A stretch of 64,000 nt of DNA, taken from contig NC_079373.1 of assembly GCF_021018895.1 (NCBI RefSeq), positions 13,240,501 through 13,304,500 of the forward strand, given 5' to 3'. The first letter of the stretch is position 1; the number at the start of each line of letters is the position of its first letter. Shown piece by piece: positions 20,301 through 53,650 of the stretch. A model generated the notes under the pieces. That model ran no database searches. It was given only the letters and a program-made list of their open reading frames with translations, and was not told where the DNA came from. The DNA is from Seriola aureovittata (Eukaryota; Chordata; Actinopteri; Carangiformes; Carangidae). Made by a program: the position numbers and the translations under genes.

Positions 20301-21437
20301 TGTCTATTAACAGGACACTCATTAGGGTACGTAGTGGGCACGCTCACTTTTGTCGCATTTCAAGCGTGAACACAATATACACTCAAAACCTGCTTAGAAT
20401 TAGTATGACTGGGTGGGCACGCCTCTTGGGAAGCAATGGATTATTACGGTTATACTGACAATAACTGAAAATAAAATGTGTGTTTGTTGGATGGTTTGTG
20501 CAATTAAACTTTACCTGATTCTTCACATCTGTCACATAATTCCCTTTATTCCTCCAGTCAATGGAGTCTGGATATGGTCCGTTGCTACTGAGGTAGTTCC
20601 CTCTTGTGGCAGAGCAGTTCTGTAGAAGACAGTATGTAAAATAACCTGTCCTGAACAAAAAACAATCTGTGTAAACTACTTCCTGAATGGGTGCCATTAC
20701 CTGTGGCTCAGACCAGAGGAAAGACTTCCGAAATTCACTGAATGTCATGTCTGAAAACTGGTTCAGCCCCACTGCAGGAAGAGATTAAACAAAGCTCAAC
20801 ACATGTGTAAAAAAAATAATAAAAATAGTGAATGCAACAACAAGCTCCCCCTACTTGTGAAAGAGTGATTTCCTTCATTGTGTTTGTCAATCCTCCTCTT
20901 GTTCTCAGTGAATATCTGGAGTCTCTCATAGTATTCCTTCAAGCTGTACACTTTGTTTTGCTGTTCAAAGGGGACACTGCAGTTAACTTTGTTTTTTTAT
21001 CATATTATATCGATTACTTTAGACTAACTATGGGGTAGTAATCAGCTTATAGGGTTAATCATACAGCTCACATTAGAGCATAATGTTGAGATTTTTCTAA
21101 CTTCCTCTAAACCATATACTGTTCACATTTGTTACATGAACAGTTTGATAGACAAATCCTACTGTACCTGTGCCATCCATGACTTGAAGTGAAACTCATC
21201 TGAAAATAAGTCATATTGTCAAACGTAATGTAATACAGCGAATAAATGTAACAAGAAACGAATATACATGGTAGAATACGAAACTGAAAGTGTGGGCTAA
21301 CACAAAGAGAAATGTGTGTACAACTATAAAAAAAGTGTTCTACTTCACAAAACGGACAATCGCAGCAGCTTACCTTGTTCAGAAAGATAAAAAGCTGAAG
21401 CTGCGGACACCAAAGCAAACAAAAGCAAGGCGTTCAT
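17387..21437 (-). CDS. ctsh: pro-cathepsin H, papain-family lysosomal cysteine protease (complete)
   Basis: A C1A peptidase; cathepsin H is an aminopeptidase that works in lysosomes. Twelve coding exons in transcript order: 21374-21437, 21168-21199, 20855-20960, 20701-20771, 20515-20619, 19510-19596, 19294-19349, 19102-19183, 18921-18989, 18730-18836, 17545-17670, 17387-17456. Sum 975 nt, 324 aa (human 335); phase closes at every junction. Seen: signal peptide [16 protein letters not shown]29 propeptide with the NQFSDMTF core, the mini-chain octapeptide EPQNCSAT at ~89-96 (the piece that caps the cleft and makes this an aminopeptidase in known cathepsin H), catalytic Cys132 in CGSCWTFS, His272 in [11 protein letters not shown], Asn292 in KNSW. 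All catalytic residues are present, so it should be active. The site before the catalytic loop reads GGCGSC where human has GACGSC, and the tail stops at SSFPVL, slightly short. Introns hold a MITE-like repeat (17886-18352). Confidence 0.97.
17886..18352. repeat. imperfect terminal-inverted-repeat element in a ctsh intron
   Basis: The left end (cagtgctgggaaggt) and right end (ttactccccaacactg) are imperfect inverted copies of a 'cagtgttggggagtaac' terminus that is common in teleost genomes. The interior is AT-rich with no coding capacity. It is a non-autonomous DNA element, old and diverged, lying between ctsh exons 10 and 11. Confidence 0.5.
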
Positions 21438-21959
21438 TATGAAGCTTTGCTGTCAAAGCTGCAGGCGGTGATGAAAGAGGGCGAAAGTGAAGTGTAACAT
21501 TTGGGAAGTCACGAGGTGAACTGCTGCCTGCTCAAATTCCCCTACTGACAAAAATAAATCGACACGGTGAATGACTCAACCAATTAGCGTCAAATCAAAT
21601 CATCAGGGAGACAAAAACTTGCAACAACCTCAAAAGTCACCTTTGAACATATTAGATGATAATGTACAAATTGCCTACAAGTAATAGGTCAGGGCTCATT
21701 TAATTAAATGTATCTTAATTTGATGCCCCTGCTGCACAGCAATTCTTAAATCTTTATGGTGGAAAGATCCCAGCAAAGAAAGAGAAAAGACCAGAGCATA
21801 GGTGGCCACGGGCACTTCCGGTTCAAATCCTAGTAGGTCGGTGGACCGTCGAAAAACAACCATAAAAGTTTTTACCGGCTCTGTCTGTGTCATGTGTGCG
21901 AGCCGGTTACATCGGAAAAGTCCAAGGCTGAGTTCTTCCCCAGTCCAACCGTTTCCAAA
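21438..21959. promoter_or_regulatory. divergent promoter region between ctsh and a possible + strand gene
   Basis: Contains TGACTCA (AP-1 consensus) at about 21570-21576, followed by a CCAAT box, on the ctsh-proximal side. A CACTTCCGG ETS/GABP consensus at 21813-21821 lies upstream of the + strand ATG at 21960. ETS sites like this are typical of TATA-less housekeeping promoters. Use of these motifs is inference. Confidence 0.4.
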
Positions 21960-22023
21960 ATGGAGAAGTCTGACCTGCTAACGAGCTCCAGTTTGACTCA
22001 GAACTGGCTCTTCTCCTTACTGT
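21960..22023 (+). CDS. possible first coding exon of an unidentified + strand gene
   Basis: ATG at 21960 in a good context (aaaATGG) opens 21 codons (MEKSDLLTSSSLTQNWLFSL then L plus one base) and ends at an excellent donor, T followed by GTAAGTAAC at 22024. An ETS motif lies about 145 bp upstream. I do not recognise the peptide. No matching second exon could be found between 22024 and 25575, so if real the gene must splice to a distant or very short exon. If unspliced, the frame stops at codon 24. It could equally be the first exon of a non-coding transcript running antisense to the rasgrf1 3'UTR. Confidence 0.3.
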
Positions 22024-25000
22024 GTAAGTAACTTGATGGGTGCATATCATGTCTGTTTTATTTGTGACCGCTACAGATGGTATGATAAGGTCAGCAAGAT
22101 GCAACCCTTGTTATGAATTTGTTCAGTAAATGTTGCTCTAGCCAGCTGGCTCACTGCCAGCTTTGCCGTGGAGTAGATCACGGCAGTGCTAGCATTGGCT
22201 AATAGTTGTAGTTGGATTATTTTTATGTTGTCTCAGGTGTACAAAGGGTAACTTTATTCAGGTGTGCTTCTTGTTGTGTTAAGTGGTCGCTTTCACTAGG
22301 CTTACTAAAAGTTGTGGGTGAGCGAAGGCCGGAAGTGTTGCAGACGAGGCATTTGTTTCGGTTCAGATGCTGGTGGTTTAGTGCGACATCTAGTGGCATT
22401 GCTGATCGCTTACAGAACCTCCGTACCAACCTAACTTTTTACAATGTGGAATTATATTGTGGGGGGGGGGGGGGCTTTGTGTCCAGCATCATGTATTTAA
22501 GTATGTAAGTTAACTACATGCAATGACTGTACATTTTATGTACATTTATGCCAACTGCATTTGTAAGAATTCTGAATATGATACTGTGCATTTTTCATTT
22601 GCACAGTATCATATTTTTTTTTTTGAAATAATTTTGTCCATTACTGTAGAGTACTGTACACCATTGCTTGCTAGGACAGAGGTCATTAAAGACTTTCAGA
22701 TTATATTTTATTTCATTATATTAGATGAGCATGATGTCAACTGATTGATAATCTACAAAAACACTTGAGACAAAATGCCCCTGAGATAAAATGGATTTAT
22801 TAGCAAGAGGTAACCGGGAAACATATCTTTGTTTATTTGTTATTCTCATCAGCAAATCTTTTATTCTGTTTTCTATTTTTTTATTCTTACAAAACTGGGA
22901 ATATTTCTTAAGGTGGGAAACATGAGGGTTGAAAGATAATTTTCATACCACTGGGTATTGCTAACAGCAAAATGTTTATTTGTTTATATACCTTATAAGA
23001 GTATGTGCATGTATAAGTGTATACAGTATAAGTATATAGTATTATTCTGTCTGTGAAGGTGTTGCATGCCTGCCACATGAGCTTCAAAAGTGTACTGTAC
23101 ATACATAGTAAAAATACATACAAATATTCACAGAATAAGCACTACGTTACTATATTCCTGCTAACAGAAATGGTTATAGACAGGATTACAGTATAAATGT
23201 AAAACACTCTGAAGTTGCCTCCTACCACTAAGTCATGGTTTCAAGACCACACTGTTATAGCGTTTTGTGTTTAAGCTTGAGATACAATTCTTTTTTTTTA
23301 AAGGATTACACTGTTCCACATTGAGAAATATGCAGGGTTGCATGTACAAAATGTACAGCACATCTCAGTGAGGTGAATTAACAACAAAGTACAAAATACT
23401 TTCCCATGTTCATATAAAGAGCAAGTCACTCTCTCTTATACTACTACAAAAATAGTGTTTGAATGCTGCAGGCAGAGGTCATTCACATATGTTTTATCAT
23501 AGTTTTTAACAGCAATGCATATAACAGAGTGATATACAGTCACGTTCCACAATCACTGGAACAGCAAAAAGGACAGATTGTCTTTTAATTACAGAAGAGC
23601 AACAACCTTTTACTCTACAGAAGTATCGCCGAACCTGAAGATACAACACTTACCACCGCATGTGAACTTTTGTCATGAGTTTGAGTTGGACAAAAAACCA
23701 AGCAACATAAGATTTGGACAAAGGGGAGAACTCACTGTACTGTACTGTACTGTACTGTGTATCAGTAAATTCAGATAACCTTCCCCTCAAGTCACAGCAA
23801 AGAGATGTATCCCTTCTTTAGCACTGTATGTTGTTACACAGCTTATATTTGATTATATGAAATTAACTGAGCTGTCTAAGGTGAGTCTGAGCACCTCATG
23901 TGACAACAGACAATGAAAAGAGTGTATTACTTTACAACAAAAAACAAATAAAACATTAAAATTTTGTCAATTGTAGGTTAATGAAGACATGTATCATAGA
24001 GCAGAGGTTCCCAACCTCAAGGCTGTGGACCATTAAGGGGACTCTGAACATTTGCTACTGGCAACTGTATGACTCTGCGAAAAAAGGTGAATAATTGTAA
24101 AGCTTTATAGGCTATTATGTTTGAAGAGTCTGAGCTACGTTTTTCATAACTCCCTGTCACATTCCCAACAACAATATATTGTTTTTTAGACATGGTAGCT
24201 GCATGACTCTAGAGATGGCAATGTTGGCCTATGGGTCCACCACTTTGGTCCAGACCAAAATATCTCAACTAATCAAAGGACTGCCATGAAATTTGGAACA
24301 TAGCATGGAGCCCAGAGGATAAAGCCTAATGACTTTGGTGATCCTTTGACTTTTGTGCTAGTGCTGTTTCACATAGGTAATTTTCAGGGGAGATGTCCCT
24401 TCAACTATTGGACAGATTGCCTGGAAATTTGGTTCATATGTTCATGTCACCCTGGATGACCTGTAGTAATTTTGGTGATTCTCTGACCTTTCACTTGGTC
24501 AGCACTTCAATTTTCTCAATAATTTGGTTAAATACCTGCAAAACAAATTACATTCCCAGCAGCCTCAGCTTGACTGTGTTTATTGCTAATTAGCATGAAG
24601 CATGATAACATGCAAAACTATGATGCTGAACATAGTAACCATTATACTTAGTAAACATCAGCATATTAACATCATCAGTGTGACCTTGTTAGTGCACTGA
24701 CATTAGCATTTAGCTCAAACCACAGCTGTGCACTGGAGTACAACCTCAGAGAGCTTTTAGCGTGGTTGTAGACTTAGTGTTGTTAAGTAAAGAAGGTATG
24801 GCAGAGTATGTGTGGCAACCAGTCTGGCATCAGCACCTCCAGCATTCATTCAGTAGTTTTATTTTAATTTAGTAACTAACCACAAGAAGATATAGAGCTT
24901 TGTTATCCATTTAGTTTCATCATTGGCTGCTATGACACTATCAATATAAAAATGATTTGCAGTTCAAAAATGGTTGGGAACCCCTGTCCTTAGAGTAGTG

Positions 25001-25575
25001 AGCAGAAATGAAGAAACAAATCCCTCTTGTTTTAGTTTGGGAAGCACAGAGACAGTTATGTGTCAGATACCTTGCTGTCATCTCCACTGATCATTGTTTC
25101 CCAGCATTAAAAACAATTATATTCTCTGTGCTCTTTTACCTGATTTGATGCAGTTACATTTTTACATTGCTACATTGGTTGCAGAAAAATTCAGTCATTA
25201 GTAAATTTCAAGCAAAGAGAACAATGGCCGGCAGCACAAGTGCTCAGAAAGTGCAAAGTCGACACAGTATGAGATGATGCAAAATAATGTCATTGGTCAC
25301 AAAGAAGACACAGTTACGTGCAACCAAAGTGACCTCTGTTATTATGCTTGAAATAGCCCAAAGAAATGTTAATAAATTCTTAAAGCAGGTGGCGTCATGG
25401 CAATGGTAAACAAAAAAATATACACTGAAATGTTTTGTGTCATCAAACAACCTTAAACATCTACTGTACAGAAGAGCAAATATCTTAAACATGTACAACT
25501 ATACAAAAATTGATGTGTATGTTAACTGATGTGTAATATTAACAGAGATAATAACGTTGAGGACCACCTTCCCCA
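22024..25575. other. spacer that probably includes the rasgrf1 3'UTR
   Basis: No convincing exon on either strand. Holds a G run (22460-22474), a perfect 16-bp hairpin (22575-22615), a short ACTGT pentamer repeat (about 23730-23757) and a large repeat block (24001-24996). TTTATT hexamers that could serve as rasgrf1 poly(A) signals on the - strand occur at several points (for example near 24857 and 22973); I cannot choose between them. Confidence 0.4.
24001..24996. repeat. compound transposon block with 'ggttcccaacc' inverted ends
   Basis: The left end (gaggttcccaacc, from about 24005) and right end (ggttgggaacccc, about 24972-24985) are inverted copies. The interior from ~24230 to ~24760 is a family with recurrent phrases ('gactttggtgatcctttgac', 'tcccagcagcctcagcttgac', 'ttagcatttagctcaaa') that I know as abundant in perch-like fishes. 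A second copy of that interior in the same orientation is at 56140-56660. Confidence 0.55.
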
Positions 25576-48309
<22,734 letters not shown>

Positions 48310-48780
48310 TTTGATGAGGAGACTTCAGCTGCACACGGTGGATCGGCCGTTACATCCTTCTGAAGTCGCTCCAGAGAAAAATCAAATCAAGAAAGACAAG
48401 ATGTTGACTTTCTGAATGCGGACCTCTAGCAGCAGGCTCGTCCGCTCTGTCCGACGCATTCACCGTGTTGGCATTTAAGTAAAAAGAGAGGAACAAAACG
48501 AGCAGCACAAGTCCAGCATCCTAAAATCTTTTGTCATACTCCGAGCGCTTTGAAGGTCCACATTTTCCCATCGTGTTAAAAAAGAAAAAACCCCAAAAAA
48601 GACAAAAGATGAAAAGTGAGGGTCGAAAAAAACAGTCTGAACAAGGCAAGCTGAGAAGGAAGGAAAGGGGTTCGGGGGTTTGTCCTTTTCTCACATTAAA
48701 TCTCCAGAAACCAGTAGGCTTGGTGCTGAGCTAGGCAGTGCTGGGTGAAGTCACATGACGCATGCTTGGGAAAGCAGATT
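48310..48780 (-). promoter_or_regulatory. rasgrf1 5'UTR and promoter region
   Basis: The sequence upstream of the ATG at 48309 is purine-rich on the + strand, richer in C and G than its surroundings up to about 48480, and followed by AT-rich DNA. No TATA box or CpG island is evident at a readable scale. Start site not determinable. Confidence 0.35.
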
Positions 48781-49315
48781 TCAGGACCTTGGACAGGGAC
48801 GTTTCAACAAGATGCCGCATAAATTGAGTTTCAAGTATAGAAGCAAATACTGGGGAACACAAGACGAAAATGCAGCCAAGAGAAAAATCCTCACATTAAT
48901 GGAAATCAGCCATTTAACAGGCTGCTGAGTCAATGTCTTTTCACTTTACATTCTTCATGTTTCATTTCAAACTTTATGTAGCAGAACCCTTGTGTTTCTG
49001 ACATTTCAACTATTCACCGTGTTCTCAATGGCAAAGCAAGCAACATAGTTTAGATAGTTTGAGTTTTTTAAGTGGTTACATAAAAACATGAAACAATAAA
49101 AGTTGCTTTATTACCTTGAGCACAAGGAGGAGGAGGAGCATTGTTTTGGTGCAGTTGATCACAGAATATTTTAGCCCAAAACCCAAAGGCTAAAGGTTAC
49201 AGTGTGTGTTAACCAGAACTACTACTACTCAGGGTCCACTTATTCTAAGATTTCACCATCTTATGGTCTTCACCCAGCATAAGTGTGATTAAATGGGTTG
49301 AAATGATTCTGCCTC

Positions 49316-50165
49316 CAGTGGTGGAAAGTAACATAGTACATTTACTCAAGTACTGATCTTAAGTGCAAATGTGATGTAAGTGTACTCTACTTAAGTATTT
49401 CCATTTCATCAGAACTCTTTATATTTCTGCTCCACTACAATTCTGATGGAAATGTTATACTTATTATTGCAGCTGTAATTCCATTTTACACACAGAACAT
49501 ATGAAGAACTTTTAAAATGCACTGCAAAAAGTAATAAATGATTAGTCAATTTGTAGTTGATTAGTCGGTTATAAAATAATTAATCAGCAACAGTTTTGAT
49601 CACTGATAATTTGTTTAAGTAATTTTTTAATGCAAAAATATCAAATATTTCAGTTTCTCAAATGTCACCATTTTGCTGCTGTTCCTGGTTTTAAATGCCA
49701 TTTTGAGCTTTAGACTGTTGGGCTGAGAAAAAAAGGACTATGTCAGATTTAGCCATATGTTCTTAAGTAAATCAAAAATGGATTGATAAAGAAAATATTC
49801 AGATTAATCCATAATTAAAAGCATATGATCAAAAATCGTTTGTGGTCTGATATAAAACAGTCGAAAATGTGCTCCACCTCAACCAACAAGAAGAGTAAAA
49901 TGCTTCTTACACATGCAGACACTATAATAGTCTAATGATATTCTATATAATCATATGCACTGTATATAGAACAGAACTAGATATACTGCACTCAAAGGGG
50001 TCAGCATTAATTACTTTTACTCTTGATACTTCTTACACAGTATTTACTTTTTATTTTTTATTTTTACTTTTACTTAAGTACATTTTTGAATTTTTTGAGT
50101 GTTTTTACACCGTGGTATGGGTGAGTTTTCTTACATAAAGGGATTGAATGTTTCTTCCACCACTG
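49316..50165 (+). repeat. palindromic-ended MITE ('agtggtggaaagtaac' family), split by a nested element
   Basis: Left end 'ccagtggtggaaagtaac' and right end 'cttccaccactg' are inverted copies. Internal phrases 'actcaagtactg', 'ttacttaagtacatttt' and 'tttttacaccgtggta' are typical of a family very common in spiny-rayed fishes. The element is interrupted at 49525-49830 by a copy of the other MITE family. Confidence 0.65.
49525..49830 (+). repeat. TIR-type MITE, copy 3 of 5, nested in another MITE
   Basis: Contains 'attagtcaatttgtagttgattagtcgg' and 'cagattaatccataattaaaagc' near its ends, as in the 4842-5106 copy. Borders are approximate because the ends are diverged. Confidence 0.5.
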
Positions 50166-51960
50166 TTTGCTACACATCCCATGATTACAACTGAACTTCC
50201 ATGTGACTGACACAGATTGTAAAATATAAATGCAGCAGAAAACAAAAGACATTTTTATACTGAACATACTGAGTTTATTAGTTGTTCACCATTGTACTGC
50301 TTTAGTATTCATCTATAACTCATGCATTACCAATACGATCAAGTCCCTGCAAGTTGATGTAATGTAAAGTTCTATATGTGATTTGTAAAAAGGCTCAAAC
50401 TTCAGCATGTTCCTTTAACATGTGGTCTGACTGTGTAATGTCAGTTGCTGCCGCTGCAAAAGCCAAAGAGACTCAACTACAGTAAATCAGAGAGCAGTCA
50501 ATGGCAGGAAGTAGATAGTAGAAGATGAACTGCTGTCCCATATTGGCTCTGTGGTATCTTAAGATATAGAGTCTGGAGTACTGTGTTATTGCTCAGATTC
50601 ATTTTACTATCAGATATATTACTGGTTACACTGAAAGAGGAGCACCGAGTCACATGTGAAATTCAAGTCTTTGAGAAAATTATTCAGCTGTGCGATAAAT
50701 CGTACAATTTAGGATGTTATTGTTTTACGAAATGTCTAAAACACTCAATAATATAGATGATATACACTCAATTGGCAGTTTATTAGTTACACCTAAAGCT
50801 AAACTTGGTCAGTTGGAGGCTGTAGTTTCTTGTGCTGTTGAACTGCATTATACAGAGAGGTGTTTTTGTTATTTAGTCTACCCTCATTGATATAAATGAG
50901 ATGGAGAAAACAATAGCAAGAATCCCCTTATTTTCCATTTTATTCCTCTCATAATTTCCTGTAGATGTTTGCTCTGAGCTCTGGATTCAGCTTTTGATGT
51001 TTAGTGCAATACTAAAAGGTCTATAGTGTGTGATAGCAGTTACTGTGGGTCAAAAGGGTAATTACAAAAAAAAAAGAAAAGAAAAATGCAGTGTGAGCTT
51101 GTTTGAGCTGCACCATGATGTCATGTGGGAACTGACAGACTTGTGTGTCTCAGTGGTTACAGAGCCGAACTATAAAACATGCTCGAGCACACAGCCAATA
51201 TGCCTCTTTGAGCACCCAATTTGTTTAAAAGGCACAGGCTCTAATCTGCTGCTGTCAGTCCTCCGGCTACTTCTCAGCGAGGAGATTTATTTATTACTCC
51301 ATCTCCATTGTTATCTGCGCTCTCTCAGATCTGTTCTGCCACAAATCCCTCCAGGCTCTGCAGCGTCTTCCTCAACCCCCCCCCCCCCCCTCCAACCCCA
51401 CCCCTTTTATTTTTTTCAATTAGTCACTCACAAGTTAAATATTAACCAATTGTTAAATAAAAATGAAGGTGATCAGTGAAACCCTCGCTGAGACGTGGAG
51501 AAATGAGAGTGAACATCTGTTTTGTAATAAATGAATCCAACGTTAGCTGCATGCGCTGTGTCTAAGCAATTAAAGCTGCCACATTTTGAATAGATTTGCA
51601 TAGACACACATGTAACAGGCTGATAACACTGTGGGTATTGTTGGAGTGCACTGTATGAGCCAAAGTGCAACACAACAGGGCTGTTTGTGTTTAATGTGGG
51701 GGTTTTCACTCCATCCTGCTCTGTGGATCAGAATCCGAAGAGAGCAGCGTATGTAAAATGTTGACTATAAGGCTTACTAGATACTTAAATGAAGTTTTGT
51801 GTGTTTGAAGTGATCTGATTCTTCTGGATAACACATCCCACTGAGGGATTTCTAAAATGACCGATAAGGGTTTATTTTTGTTCATCTGTGCTGTTTCCTT
51901 CTCCAACATCTTTTCCCCACAGATTACTGATCATTGCATAGACAATGGTGTATTAAACTA
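50166..51960. other. intergenic, no gene seen
   Basis: AT-rich. The longest open frame (51030-51479) has no recognisable protein character and runs through a C homopolymer at 51377-51390. Nothing else supported. Confidence 0.5.
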
Positions 51961-52120
51961 GAGCTGCAACAGATGATTATTTTTCTAATTGATACTCAGT
52001 TTATAATGATATAAAACAGACGAAATCAGCAAATCCTCACATTTAAGATGCATGAACTATCAAATATTTGCCATGTTTTGCTTGCATGGTTAATCAATTC
52101 CACCTATTTTTATCTTATCA
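51961..52120 (-). repeat. TIR-type MITE, copy 4 of 5 (partial, inverted)
   Basis: Starts 'gagctgcaacagatgattat'. The internal 'gcaaatcctcacatttaagatgca' is in the opposite orientation to copies 1-3. The far end is truncated. Confidence 0.45.
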
Positions 52121-52574
52121 GTTTAACTTATCAGTTTTTAAAACACACTTGAACAGAAAACACAAATCTTCTGGACAAAATGTTTTTTTTTGTCCATACT
52201 ATCTGTAGGCTACCAATGAATTACATTTTTCACATGAAGATTTTGGGTTGAGGGTTTTATATCTAATTGCTACAGAAGATGAGAAAATGTACGAAAACAA
52301 AATGTTTTGTTTGTTGTAAAAAAAACCTACAAACAGAAATTTAATTTAAAACTGTCACAGAAAAACTAAATGTTACAGAAAACACTTGCAATAACTTTTG
52401 ACATTAAAAGCTTATTTAACACATGGAAATCCAAATATTCACTGAACGCTCATACTGTATGTTTTGAAGCCACATGCTGTTGTTCACATTCATAATATCT
52501 GCATCAGATATGTGAAACAAGAGGAAGAAAAAAATACATACATCACTGTCAGCCTTGTTTGACATTGTGAGCTG

Positions 52575-52660
52575 TCCCTGCGCGTGTGTATGCGTGCAGA
52601 AATGTGTTTCTATTGGTGTGCGAGTGTGTGTGTGTATGTGTGCGTGTGTGTGTGTCAAAT
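52575..52660. repeat. imperfect (TG)n / TGCG tract
   Basis: Interrupted alternating TG and TGCG units. Intergenic. Confidence 0.7.
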
Positions 52661-53593
52661 GGTGTTTTCTGTAACAGCTCGTAGTGCTGTCAGCGTTCAG
52701 CAGAGGATGCTGTCGTGGTGTCCTCGTCCTTCCCTGAGCCGCCTATGAAAAGGCTCCAGTCCTAATTACATGATCCACCAGGCTTCTAATTCGCCATACT
52801 CCTCTCAAATGACATTTACTAATTACTCCTTCCTTTTTTAGAAACAGCTTTCTGGATTTTATCCAGGCCTCCTCATGCTCATTGTCATGTAGGAACAAAC
52901 AAGTTGGCTGTTGTGGCAGTCACAGCCTATTTGATTGAAAGTGAGTAAGCAAACATACAAACAGACATTTCAAATCCCTTTAAAGCATGATGTTGTGTTA
53001 AACAATCTGGATTAGCTGTAGTGAGGAATTAAATAAAAGGAGAGAGATGTTTGGGGAAAGCTGCAAAGCAGTAATGTTGGGACAAAAAGCAGAGTTGTCA
53101 GAGCCCACAGAACCTCTTCAAAGAGGGCAACCAAAATGTTCCTCCCAGAAATGTTTCCCTGATGCTCCAGCTTAAGCTGCACAGCTCCCTCGACTGTAGT
53201 AACATCGTGGAGCTACATCCACGCTGCATGCAAATGACCGTCATGTGCGCCATTGTTCAAAAGAAAATTAATACATCCAGATGAATGATACAGCACAAGA
53301 AGAAATATTTCTCTCTTGCCAACATGGATCCCGGTCGCTGTGATAGATGTGAGACCTGTCTGGGATGCTTAAATACCTTCTTCCCAGTGCATGCTGGGAT
53401 ATTCTCCAGCCAGTGGCGTGCAGAGACTCTCTGAGTGGCACGGGTGAAAATGAAAAGAGGACATCTCAGGGTTACCACTTTCTAATAAGTCTTTATTAAT
53501 TAATTGTTGATAAATAATTTACCAACGTTTAATAAGAACAACTTCTGTGTTCTGAAAAATTATTTTTTTCTGTTGTTTTTCCTCCTCATTCAT

Positions 53594-53650
53594 AGATAGA
53601 TAGATAGATGGATAGATACTTTATTTATCCCCTAGGGGAACTTCATGTTT
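53594..53650. repeat. (GATA)n tract with 'actttatttatcccc' LINE/SINE-type tail
   Basis: Six GATA/GATG units followed by 'actttatttatcccctagggga', a phrase recurrent at the ends of fish retroposons. Only the tail is recognisable. Confidence 0.45.

Noticed and set aside
22212..22508. 98-residue + strand open frame considered as exon 2 of the orphan gene
   Set aside because: No suitable acceptor in the right phase, and it runs into a G homopolymer; composition is not protein-like.
23578..23778. 66-residue + strand open frame
   Set aside because: Ends in a short pentamer repeat and shows no protein family features.
51030..51479. 149-residue + strand open frame
   Set aside because: Low-complexity, crosses a C homopolymer and T-rich stretch, no recognisable domain.
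53380..53402. GCATGCTGGGA half of a THAP11/ZNF143 motif
   Set aside because: The ACTACA half is missing and there is no nearby transcript to suggest a promoter.
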